DNA from: Betaproteobacteria bacterium
Lineage (GTDB): Bacteria > Pseudomonadota > Gammaproteobacteria > Burkholderiales > Casimicrobiaceae
Assembly: GCA_003153475.1 (NCBI GenBank)
Contig: PLYT01000040.1
Span: 1 to 48,708, forward strand
Length of the DNA stretch: 48,708 nucleotides
Direction: 5' to 3'
Each line of letters begins with the position of its first letter. Position 1 is the first letter of the stretch. A program made the position numbers and the translations under genes. The notes below the pieces were generated by a model, which was given only the letters and a program-made list of their open reading frames with translations, had not been told where the DNA came from and searched no databases. Below, piece by piece: positions 9,079-15,860 of this stretch.

Positions 9079-9411
9079 CTAGCCGCCCGCGCGGGCGCGC
9101 CACGGCGTCGGCGATGCGCGAACTATGCGCGGCTCGCCGAAGAATCCGCGTGCAAGGTCCGCCGCGAACTGCGCGACCCAATGCATGCGCGGCCCTCCCC
9201 AGTAGACGTTCGAGGCCGACGTGCGCAGATCGGTTACGCAGACCGTGTAGCTTGCGGTCCATCCGTCGACAGGCCCTGCCAGGTGTGCGCGACGGACGGT
9301 GAGCGAGAAGTCCTCGTGCCGGTAGCCGAGGCGGCTAAGCTCGGATTCGAAGTCCTGCTTCTCCCCGAGCTGCTCCATGATCCGGCAGTACCCTTCGGCG
9401 TGAACAGCCAT
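9079..9411 (-). CDS. Small conserved-looking hypothetical protein, probable Pho-regulon member
   Basis: 110 aa, soluble, no signal peptide or membrane segment. I do not recognise a named family. The ATG at 9411 has a GAGAGG ribosome site 6 nt upstream. Notable segments are LSRLGYRHEDFSLTVRRAH near the N-terminus and TDLRTSASNVYWGGPRMHWVAQFAADLARGFFG in the second half. It is convergent with ppk, with a 20-nt gap, and is preceded by its own Pho-box-like repeat and -10 hexamer. The C-terminus (ARAGG) is short and basic. A role in phosphate or polyphosphate metabolism is inference from position and promoter only. Confidence 0.7.
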   Translation of the reverse strand: MAVHAEGYCRIMEQLGEKQDFESELSRLGYRHEDFSLTVRRAHLAGPVDGWTASYTVCVTDLRTSASNVYWGGPRMHWVAQFAADLARGFFGEPRIVRASPTPWRARAGG

Positions 9412-9454
9412 GATGTGCCTCTCGACGTCGTTGCCGCATTCTTGCCCGACGTAG

Positions 9455-9472
9455 ATGACACCGATGTGACGG
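9455..9472 (-). promoter_or_regulatory. Pho-box-like site upstream of the small hypothetical gene
   Basis: Minus-strand 18-mer CCGTCACATCGGTGTCAT has half-sites CCGTCAC and GTGTCAT at an 11-bp period, each 6/7 to the PhoB half-site. AAGAAT (9443-9438) follows 11 nt downstream as a -10, so transcription would start near 9430, about 20 nt before the ATG at 9411. The geometry matches the ppk and pstS sites. Confidence 0.68.
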
Positions 9473-9514
9473 CCGCAGCCGGCGGCGCGACTCGCCGCGG
9501 TTCACCCCCTGACC

Positions 9515-11236
9515 TTAACCCGAAAGCAGCGACTCGCCGGGCCTGACCCGCGTAAACCGTACCGGCACGGTCTCGACGCCCAGCGTCCCCTGCTGCCGCC
9601 TTACCCGCGTGTACGCCGAGGCGGCCAGATCCCCGGTAGCAGGATAATCGGCGCGAAAATGCGCGCCTCGCGATTCGCGTCGCGCGGCGGCGGCCGCGAC
9701 GATCGCGCGGCTCACCTCGACCAGGCTCCCCAGGTTGAGCCAGTCATGCCAGCTCAAGTTGAACGCTCGCTCGCGCGCACCGGCCGGCAGCGCATAGGTG
9801 CCGAGCTCATCGGCGAGCGCGTCCAGCGTGGCAGCGGCGCGGTCGAGCCCGGCGGAATCGCGCACGATGCCGGCGTCATCCCACATCGCGGCGAACAGGC
9901 GCTCGCGGATCGCGTCCAGGTCAGCGCTTTTCCCCTGCCGGAACGGTGCCTCGGCACGGTCGAGCGCAGCCTGGATCGCGGCGCTGTCGGCATGGCGAAA
10001 CACCCCTTCGCGCGCAACCCATGCCGCCATCGCGTCGCCGGCGATCGCGCCGAACACCGTCGAATTCGCCACACCATTCCCGCCGAGGCGGTTGGCGCCG
10101 TGAACGCCGCCCGAATCCTCGCCGGCGACGAACAATCCGGGGAGCGCTGTCGCGCAGTCGGCGGCGAACTCGACGCCGCCCATCATGTAATGCGCGGTCG
10201 GCACGACTTCGACCCGGTCGCCCGCCAGGTCGAATCCGCAGTCGGCGCAGCGCTCGACCATGCCCTTGAACTGGCGCCGCACGTTGTCCGCGCCCAGATG
10301 CGCCATCGACAGCCAGACTCCGCCGCGCGGCGTCGTCCGTCCGGCGCGCATTTCGGCATCGATCGCGCGCGATACGATGTCGCGCGTCGCGCGCTCGGCA
10401 CGCGCATCGTAGTTTTGCATGAAGCGCTCGCCGCGCCCGTCGAGGAGATAACCGCCGGCGCCGCGCAAGCCCTCCTCGAGCACGGTGCCGGTCATCCGCG
10501 TATGCGGGCCGGCGAGGAGACCCGTCGGGTGGAACTGCACCATTTCCATGTCGCGCAGCGGCAGGCCGGCGGCCAGCGCCATCGCCAGGCCGTCGCAGCT
10601 CTTGTCGCCCGACGGCGTGTGGTAGCGGTACATCGTCGGTCCGCCGCCAGTGGCGAGGAGCACCGCCTTGGCTTCGGCAAGGACGTAATCGCCCGTGCGC
10701 ATGTCGACCAGCAGCACCGCGGCCAGCGCGGATCCATCGGGCGTCAGGATGAACTCGAGCGCGCGATGCTCCTCCAGACGTTCGATGCCGCGCGCCCACA
10801 CCTGCTCGGAAAGACGGTTGATGATCTCGATGCCGGTCAGGTCGCCCTTGTGCACCGTGCGGTCGAACGTCTGTCCGGCAAAGGCCTTCTGGTGCACGCT
10901 GCCGTCGGGATTGCGGTCGAAAAAGCAGCCGAGCTCGTTCTCGAGCTCGTGCACGCGCTCGATCGCGCCATTGACCAGCGCCCAGGCGAGATCCTGGTCG
11001 GGCAGCCACTTGCCGCCTTCGATCGTGTCCATGAAATGGCGCTCGACCGAATCGCCGGCGGCAAGCGCCACGTTGTAGCCGCCCTGCACCATGCGCGTAC
11101 AGCCGCATTTGCCGAGCAGGCCCTTGACGGCGATCGCGATCGACAGCGACGGATCGGCGGCGTGGGCATGCAGCGCCGCAAACAGCCCGGCGCCGCCCGA
11201 GCCGAGGATCAGGATGTCGCTCCTGAACCGCCGCAT
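9515..11236 (-). CDS. Succinate dehydrogenase/fumarate reductase-type flavoprotein subunit
   Basis: 573-aa FAD oxidoreductase interconverting succinate and fumarate or a close analogue. The FAD dinucleotide motif DILILGSGGAGLFAAL is at residues 8-23. Substrate-site blocks are HPTGLLAGPHTRMTGTVLEEGLRGAG, the RATRDIVSRAI Arg, VVPTAHYMMGGV and HGANRLGGNG. The segment that normally holds the His covalently linked to FAD (SHT..xQGG) reads GCTRMVQGGYN, with Cys where the His should be, so FAD is probably non-covalent, as in aspartate oxidase and soluble fumarate reductases. It is the last gene of the array, separated from its SdhB-like partner by two anchors and two fumarase genes. The true substrate could be another C4 or sulfonated dicarboxylate. 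Confidence 0.87.
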   Translation of the reverse strand: MRRFRSDILILGSGGAGLFAALHAHAADPSLSIAIAVKGLLGKCGCTRMVQGGYNVALAAGDSVERHFMDTIEGGKWLPDQDLAWALVNGAIERVHELENELGCFFDRNPDGSVHQKAFAGQTFDRTVHKGDLTGIEIINRLSEQVWARGIERLEEHRALEFILTPDGSALAAVLLVDMRTGDYVLAEAKAVLLATGGGPTMYRYHTPSGDKSCDGLAMALAAGLPLRDMEMVQFHPTGLLAGPHTRMTGTVLEEGLRGAGGYLLDGRGERFMQNYDARAERATRDIVSRAIDAEMRAGRTTPRGGVWLSMAHLGADNVRRQFKGMVERCADCGFDLAGDRVEVVPTAHYMMGGVEFAADCATALPGLFVAGEDSGGVHGANRLGGNGVANSTVFGAIAGDAMAAWVAREGVFRHADSAAIQAALDRAEAPFRQGKSADLDAIRERLFAAMWDDAGIVRDSAGLDRAAATLDALADELGTYALPAGARERAFNLSWHDWLNLGSLVEVSRAIVAAAAARRESRGAHFRADYPATGDLAASAYTRVRRQQGTLGVETVPVRFTRVRPGESLLSG

Positions 11237-11860
11237 TCAGCGTGCCGGGCGCGCGTTGACGCCGAGCGCCGCGAGTGCCGCGGCGCGCTTGCCGCGCGCG
11301 TCGGCGTCAACCGACGTGTACAGGCTGCCGCCGTGGCTGTCCATCGCCACCCGCAGGGGCCCAAAGCCGCGGACGCGAAACCGCCACAGGCTCTCGGGAT
11401 TCAAGTCGTCGAGGTCGACGTCCTCGATCGCCTCGATCCAGGTCGTCTCGAGCGCCGCGGTGCCGCCGACGATCGCCAGGTACGCGCCGCCGATCTCGCC
11501 GAACGCCGCCAGCGATGCGACGCCGAGGCCGCCCTTGCCGATGACGATGCGCACGCCGCAGCGCTCGAGCAAGGGCCGCGTGAAGCGCTCCATCCGCGAC
11601 GAGGTCGTCGTACCGATGCACACCGGTGCGTAGCCGGTCGGATTCGCGGGCGAGACGTCGACCTTCTTCACATTGGGCGCGGTATGGATGACCGCATGGC
11701 CGGCGAGATCGAAGCGCGTCGCCCGGCCGCGATCGAACATCGCGATCTGCGTCGCATCGCGGATGCCGAACAGCGGCCCGTTCAGGGTGACGGTGTCGTC
11801 GATGCGCAGCGCGCGCGTTTGCGCTTCGGTGATCGGCGTCGACAGGTCGTAGTGCGCCAT
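11237..11860 (-). CDS. Class I fumarate hydratase / L(+)-tartrate dehydratase-type beta subunit
   Basis: 207 aa, the C-terminal half of the [4Fe-4S] hydro-lyase family encoded as a separate polypeptide. Typical blocks are LRIDDTVTLNGPLFGIRDATQ, HTAPNVKK, the TGYAPVCIGTTTSSRME substrate loop, and IGKGGLGVASLAAFGEIGGAYLAIVGGTAAL. It adds water to fumarate giving malate, or acts on a related hydroxy-dicarboxylate. Its stop codon is directly adjacent to the ATG of the flavoprotein gene, and its start is 4 nt from the alpha-subunit stop. Fumarase is likelier than tartrate dehydratase given the succinate dehydrogenase neighbours, but sequence alone does not settle it. Confidence 0.88.
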   Translation of the reverse strand: MAHYDLSTPITEAQTRALRIDDTVTLNGPLFGIRDATQIAMFDRGRATRFDLAGHAVIHTAPNVKKVDVSPANPTGYAPVCIGTTTSSRMERFTRPLLERCGVRIVIGKGGLGVASLAAFGEIGGAYLAIVGGTAALETTWIEAIEDVDLDDLNPESLWRFRVRGFGPLRVAMDSHGGSLYTSVDADARGKRAAALAALGVNARPAR

Positions 11861-11864
11861 GCGC

Positions 11865-12752
11865 TTAGAAGCCGTAACTCACGCCGGCGGAAGTGATCGC
11901 CGCACTCGCCCGTCGCGCCGAATGGCACTGCATGTTCACCGCGACCGGATTCATCGTGATATGCGTGGCGGCGAGCTCGACGTGGACGGCGAACGCCGTG
12001 GCATCGCCGCCCAGGCCCTGCGGTCCGACGCCGAGCATGTTGACCGCGCCGGAAAGTTCGTCCTCGAGTTTCGCGCCCTCGGCGTCCGCGCAATGCGTTC
12101 CCAAAGGCCGCGTGGCGGCTATCTTGGCCAGGTGCATGCAAAGGTCCGCCGTGCCGCCGACCCCGACGCCGACGATCGTCGGCGGGCAGGTCTTGCCGCC
12201 GGCATCGAGCACGCAGTCAATGACGAAGGTCTTGATCGCGTCGATACCTTCGGCCGGCACCGCCATTTTGAGCCAGGAATTGTTCTCCGAGCCGCTGCCC
12301 TTGGGGATCATCTCGATCCTGAGTCCGTCGATTTCGTCGCGGTGGTCGATTTGGATCACGGGCACGCCGATGCCGCAGGACGTGTGCTCGTTCGCGCGCG
12401 TCAACGGGTGCACGATCGACGAGCGCAGCGGATGCTCGCGCGTCGCACGCTCGCAGCCCTTGCGAATCGCCGCCTTCAGCGCCGCGCCGTCGTCGCCGCT
12501 GAGCTCCACGCCGCGTCCGATCGTAACGTTGTAGATCGGAATGCCGGTGTCCTGGCACAGCAGGTTGTCGGTCGCCTCGGCGACGGCGATGTTGCGGATC
12601 ATCGTGCCGAGCACGTTCTGTGCCGTTGCCGCGGTCTCGCGTGCGGCAAGGGTATCGAAACCCTGCTTGATGTCGGGCGGCAGGATCTTGAGCGCGCGGA
12701 TGTAGAGTTCTTTGGCGACGTTCTCGACGACGCCCGGATCGATGCGAAGCAT
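11865..12752 (-). CDS. Class I fumarate hydratase / L(+)-tartrate dehydratase-type alpha subunit
   Basis: 295 aa from the ATG at 12752 (MLRIDPGVVENVA); the frame is open upstream into the preceding anchor gene, but that segment is a shadow. It is the iron-sulfur half of a two-subunit class I hydro-lyase. Candidate [4Fe-4S] ligands are in LLCQDTGIP, HTSCGIGVP or VIDCVLDAGG, and GKTCPPTIVGVGVGG. The KGSGSENNSWLKM block is also diagnostic. The gene starts 4 nt after the stop of the second membrane anchor, which places fumarase inside the dehydrogenase operon; the product of one enzyme is the substrate of the other. Confidence 0.9.
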   Translation of the reverse strand: MLRIDPGVVENVAKELYIRALKILPPDIKQGFDTLAARETAATAQNVLGTMIRNIAVAEATDNLLCQDTGIPIYNVTIGRGVELSGDDGAALKAAIRKGCERATREHPLRSSIVHPLTRANEHTSCGIGVPVIQIDHRDEIDGLRIEMIPKGSGSENNSWLKMAVPAEGIDAIKTFVIDCVLDAGGKTCPPTIVGVGVGGTADLCMHLAKIAATRPLGTHCADAEGAKLEDELSGAVNMLGVGPQGLGGDATAFAVHVELAATHITMNPVAVNMQCHSARRASAAITSAGVSYGF

Positions 12753-12756
12753 GCGC

Positions 12757-13110
12757 TCAGTATAAGTTAAGCGCGAACGCCAGCGCACAGAACAGAGCCA
12801 CGCCGGCGGCGATGGCGACCCAGCTTTGCTTCGCCTGGCGGCGCCAGCCGACGAACTCGATCAGCAGCAGGCGCAAGCCCCCGGCCAGATGCGCGGCAAG
12901 CAGGAAGACCAGCGCCACTTCCGACGCCTTGACCAGCGGCTGCTCGGTCCAACGGAGGAACTCGTCCAGCGCGGCTTCGCCGGCGAGCGCACGTCCCAGC
13001 ACCCAGAAATGCAGCGGCAGGAACAGCGCCAGCGTGAGGCCGGAGACGCGATGGACGAGAAACGCCCAATACGACGGGTGGTCGCGGTTGCGCCAATCGG
13101 CCGTTCTCAC
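12757..13110 (-). CDS. Second membrane anchor subunit of the succinate dehydrogenase/fumarate reductase-like complex
   Basis: 117 aa from a GTG at 13110 whose TGA overlap with the upstream gene (GTGA) fixes the start. Three hydrophobic segments are visible (about residues 15-36, 58-80 and 93-116). HPSYWAFLVHRVSGLTLALFLPLHFWVLG contains the conserved HR and the His of the cytochrome b-type anchor, and VALVFLLAAHLAGGLRLLLIEF carries a second His, so haem b binding is plausible. It hands electrons to quinone from the SdhB-like subunit. It belongs to the SdhC type by sequence despite its second position. Longer ATG starts in the same frame are out-of-frame shadows. Confidence 0.82.
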   Translation of the reverse strand: MRTADWRNRDHPSYWAFLVHRVSGLTLALFLPLHFWVLGRALAGEAALDEFLRWTEQPLVKASEVALVFLLAAHLAGGLRLLLIEFVGWRRQAKQSWVAIAAGVALFCALAFALNLY

Positions 13111-13445
13111 AGCACGACTGCCGCGACTGCGCGGATGCCGATGGCGAAGAGCGCCGCGCCGACGACCAGCCAGAACGCGTCGGCGCCGCGGCCGCGCCAC
13201 TGCAACCATTCCGACGCGATCGTACGCAAGCCGATCGGCGCGTGAATCGCCACCGCCGCGACGAACACCGCGTAGAACGCGGCCCACGCCGGATTGCCGC
13301 GCGTGCGGCCGAGGATCTCGGCGGCGGTCAAGCCGCCCTTGACTGCGACGATCATCGTCGCCAGATGGACCAGCACGCACAGCGCGAGCACGGCCGCGCT
13401 CGCCCGCTGCGCCAGCCACAGGCGCGTCTCGCTGCGCGCGCTCAC
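13107..13445 (-). CDS. First membrane anchor subunit of the succinate dehydrogenase/fumarate reductase-like complex
   Basis: 112 aa from a GTG at 13445 that overlaps the sdhB-like stop codon (GTGA). Three membrane segments are visible (about residues 15-34, 50-72 and 88-110). The first includes LCVLVHLATMIVAVKGG with a conserved His, the second FYAVFVAAVAIHAPIGLRTI with another; both are candidate haem ligands. The gene overlaps its downstream partner by 4 nt. Together these two small anchors resemble an SdhC/SdhD pair. Assignment rests on size, hydropathy, His placement and operon position rather than strong motif identity. Confidence 0.78.
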   Translation of the reverse strand: MSARSETRLWLAQRASAAVLALCVLVHLATMIVAVKGGLTAAEILGRTRGNPAWAAFYAVFVAAVAIHAPIGLRTIASEWLQWRGRGADAFWLVVGAALFAIGIRAVAAVVL

Positions 13446-14176
13446 AGCTCGCCTTTGAGCGCGGCGCGCGCCGTCATGCGCTTGAGGCCCGCGATCGACG
13501 TCGTCGGCGAAAGCTGCTTCGGACAGCGTTCGGTGCACGCGGCCTGCGTATGGCAGGCGTGGCAGCCGGCGTCGCCCGCAACCGCAGCGAGCCGCGCGGG
13601 GTGATCGCCGTCGCGCACGTCGTTCTGCAAGGTCCACGCGCGGTTGAGCGCCGCCGGGCCAAGGTACGCCGGGTTCCACGCGACGATGTCGCACGAGGCG
13701 TAGCAGACGCCGCAGCCGATGCACTCGATCGCCGCATCGACCTCGCGCCGCGCCGGCGTATCGGGGGCGACGCGCACGAAATCGTCACGGCGGGATGCCG
13801 TCGGCGTGAACTGTCCGCCGGCCTTCGCCCACTTGTCGAAGAACGCGCGCATGTCGACGACGAGGTCCCGCACGACCGGCAGATTGGCGAGCGGCGCGAT
13901 TTGCAGGCGGTTGCCGCGCGCGACCTTGGCGACATGGGTGCGGCAGGTCCAGCGCGCGCGGCCGTTGACGGTCATCGCGCACGAGCCGCACATGCCGACC
14001 CGGCAGGCAAAGCGGTAGGCAAGCGTCGGGTCGAGCTTGCGCTGGATCCAGGTGACGACGTCGAGCACCGTCTGCGCATCCTCGCGCGGCACGGCGTAGG
14101 TCCGGAATTGCCCGCCGGCGTCACCGCCGCTGCGCCAGACGTCCACCTCGAGCAGCTCAGGTTCGCGCATCGCCAT
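13442..14176 (-). CDS. Succinate dehydrogenase/fumarate reductase-type iron-sulfur subunit (SdhB-like)
   Basis: 244 aa. Cluster motifs are complete: a ferredoxin-type [2Fe-2S] site CRVGMCGSCAMTVNGRARW plus the following Cys (about residues 58-78), a [4Fe-4S] site CIGCGVCYASC (about 150-160), and a third cluster in CHACHTQAACTERCP near the C-terminus. It passes electrons from the flavoprotein to the membrane anchors. The start is ATG 14176 or 14170, overlapping the end of soeC by about 20 nt. Overlap with both neighbours indicates the sulfite dehydrogenase and this complex are made from one transcript. Confidence 0.9.
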   Translation of the reverse strand: MAMREPELLEVDVWRSGGDAGGQFRTYAVPREDAQTVLDVVTWIQRKLDPTLAYRFACRVGMCGSCAMTVNGRARWTCRTHVAKVARGNRLQIAPLANLPVVRDLVVDMRAFFDKWAKAGGQFTPTASRRDDFVRVAPDTPARREVDAAIECIGCGVCYASCDIVAWNPAYLGPAALNRAWTLQNDVRDGDHPARLAAVAGDAGCHACHTQAACTERCPKQLSPTTSIAGLKRMTARAALKGEL

Positions 14177-15119
14177 GATAGAGGCGCACCGTGTGCCGCG
14201 CATCGGCGAAGAAGAGCCAGCGCTCGGCGAGCAAGCCCACTAGCGCCAGCACCGCTACCGACAGCGCCGCGGCCCAGTGGCGCGGGCCCGTCGCAAGCCA
14301 GAGCAAAGGAATCGCAAAGCCGAGCGCCAGCGCGGCCCCGCGCAGGGCTTGCGCGTGTTGGCGCGCGATGCGAAAGACGAATTCGTCGGTGAGAAACGTG
14401 CGTTGCGTGTGCCCTGCGTCGAAAAGCCGCGCCTGCGCGACGCTGACCCCGGGCGGGCGAACGCCCTGCGGCACGCCGATCGCCTGCTCGATCGTCAGCG
14501 CCGATTTGCCGCCGCGATCGGCAGCGCCATGGCGCCAGTAGCCGAGCTTCGCGACAAGCGCCGCCGCGCCCAGCGCCGCCGCGACCCACGCCCAGGCCAT
14601 CGGTTCGCCGCCGTAACCGCTAGCCAGCGCGACAGCGAGCAGCGCGCCCGACCAGTGACCGAGCAGCAGGTACGCGGCCGGCGTCCACCCGGTGCGCCAC
14701 TGCCGTATCGGCTTCAGGCTCGCATAAATCATCGCCGTGCAAAAAAGCAGTCCCCACGCGAGCGCGCAGACCAGGATCGCCAGCAGGACACGCGCCATGC
14801 CGGCGCTATCGAAAGACACTGCGACCAGATAGACGAAGGCCAGCGGAAAGAGCAGTGCCGCGAGCACCGCTTCACGCGAAAGCCATGACGTGCGGACGCG
14901 CACAAACGCCCGCCACGCATTCGAGGGCTTGGCCAGGTGCAAGACCGACGAGGCCAGCCCCGCGGCGATCAACAGCAGCGCGACGGCGATGCCGCGCGGC
15001 AGCGCCGCCGGCGACAGCAGCGGAACCGGACAAAGATCCGCCAGCGCAAGCAGCGCGAGCAGCCCCAGGCCCGCGCCGGAAGCAACGGTGAAAAAAACGA
15101 TCGACAGTGCAGGCTTCAT
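14157..15119 (-). CDS. soeC: Sulfite dehydrogenase (quinone) membrane anchor SoeC
   Basis: 320-aa integral membrane protein of the DmsC type with about eight hydrophobic segments, beginning KPALSIVFFTVASGAGLGLLALLAL. Other typical pieces are SVLHLAKPSNAWRAFVRVRTSWLSREAVLA and GLLFCTAMIYASLKPIRQWRTGWTP. It anchors the SoeAB catalytic dimer to the cytoplasmic side of the membrane and reduces quinone. It starts 23 nt after soeB and overlaps the sdhB-like gene at its end. By sequence alone it could be the anchor of another DMSO-reductase family enzyme; the taurine/sulfite context favours SoeC. Confidence 0.88.
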   Translation of the reverse strand: MKPALSIVFFTVASGAGLGLLALLALADLCPVPLLSPAALPRGIAVALLLIAAGLASSVLHLAKPSNAWRAFVRVRTSWLSREAVLAALLFPLAFVYLVAVSFDSAGMARVLLAILVCALAWGLLFCTAMIYASLKPIRQWRTGWTPAAYLLLGHWSGALLAVALASGYGGEPMAWAWVAAALGAAALVAKLGYWRHGAADRGGKSALTIEQAIGVPQGVRPPGVSVAQARLFDAGHTQRTFLTDEFVFRIARQHAQALRGAALALGFAIPLLWLATGPRHWAAALSVAVLALVGLLAERWLFFADARHTVRLYHGDART

Positions 15120-15142
15120 CGCGGGACGGTGCGTCGGATGCG

Positions 15143-15838
15143 TCAGCGCCGGATGACGGGGCTCGCCAGGCTCGCGAGCCCGCGCTCGAGCAGCGCGCGC
15201 GCATCGTCGACGCCGGGTAAAGGTTTGGGCTCGCGCGGCGGAAGATAGCGGTTGACCGGTGCGTAGCCCAGCTCGGGCAAGAGGCCGAAGCCGCCGCGCT
15301 CCGCGCTAACGCGGGACACTTCGGAGTGCGGATCGTCGAAGTCGCCGAACATCCGCGCGTGCGTCGGGCAGGCCATTACGCACGCCGGCTGGCGATCCTC
15401 CGGCGGCAACAGCACGTCGTAGATGCGATCGACGCACAGCGTGCACTTTTTCATCGTGCCGGTCGACTGGTCGAGCTCGCGTGCGCCGTACGGGCAGGCC
15501 CACGCGCACAGGTTGCAGCCCATGCACTTGTCCTGATCGACCAGGACGATGCCGTCGGCGCGCTTGTACGAGGCCCCGGTCGGGCATACGCTGACGCAAT
15601 CGGCGTCTTCGCAATGCAGGCACGACATCGGGAAGTTGATCGTCTTGCTCGCCGGATAATCGCCGACCTCGTAATGGCGGACCCGGTTGAGCCACACGCC
15701 GGACGGCTCGGCGCCGAACGGCTGATAGTCGGATAGAGGCCCGCTGACCGACGACGCGCCGTTCCATTCCTTGCACGCGGTCGCGCAGGCGTGGCAGCCG
15801 ACGCAGGTATCCAGATCGATCAGTAACCCGAGTTTCAT
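15143..15838 (-). CDS. soeB: Sulfite dehydrogenase (quinone) iron-sulfur subunit SoeB
   Basis: 231 aa from the ATG at 15838 (MKLGLLIDLDTCVGCHACATAC). It has four ferredoxin-like cysteine groups: CVGCHACATACK, CLHCEDADCVSVCP, CMGCNLCAWACPYG and CTLCVDR with a later CVMACP. This is the four-cluster electron-transfer subunit of DMSO reductase-type enzymes, passing electrons from the molybdenum subunit to SoeC. No signal peptide, so the complex faces the cytoplasm, where sulfite from Xsc is produced. The gap to soeA is 22 nt. Confidence 0.92.
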   Translation of the reverse strand: MKLGLLIDLDTCVGCHACATACKEWNGASSVSGPLSDYQPFGAEPSGVWLNRVRHYEVGDYPASKTINFPMSCLHCEDADCVSVCPTGASYKRADGIVLVDQDKCMGCNLCAWACPYGARELDQSTGTMKKCTLCVDRIYDVLLPPEDRQPACVMACPTHARMFGDFDDPHSEVSRVSAERGGFGLLPELGYAPVNRYLPPREPKPLPGVDDARALLERGLASLASPVIRR

Positions 15839-15860
15839 CGTTCGATGCGGAAAGTCGCGT

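Noticed and set aside
9659-11896. 745-aa plus-strand open frame
   Set aside because: Antisense to the flavoprotein and fumarase beta genes, both with clear catalytic motifs.
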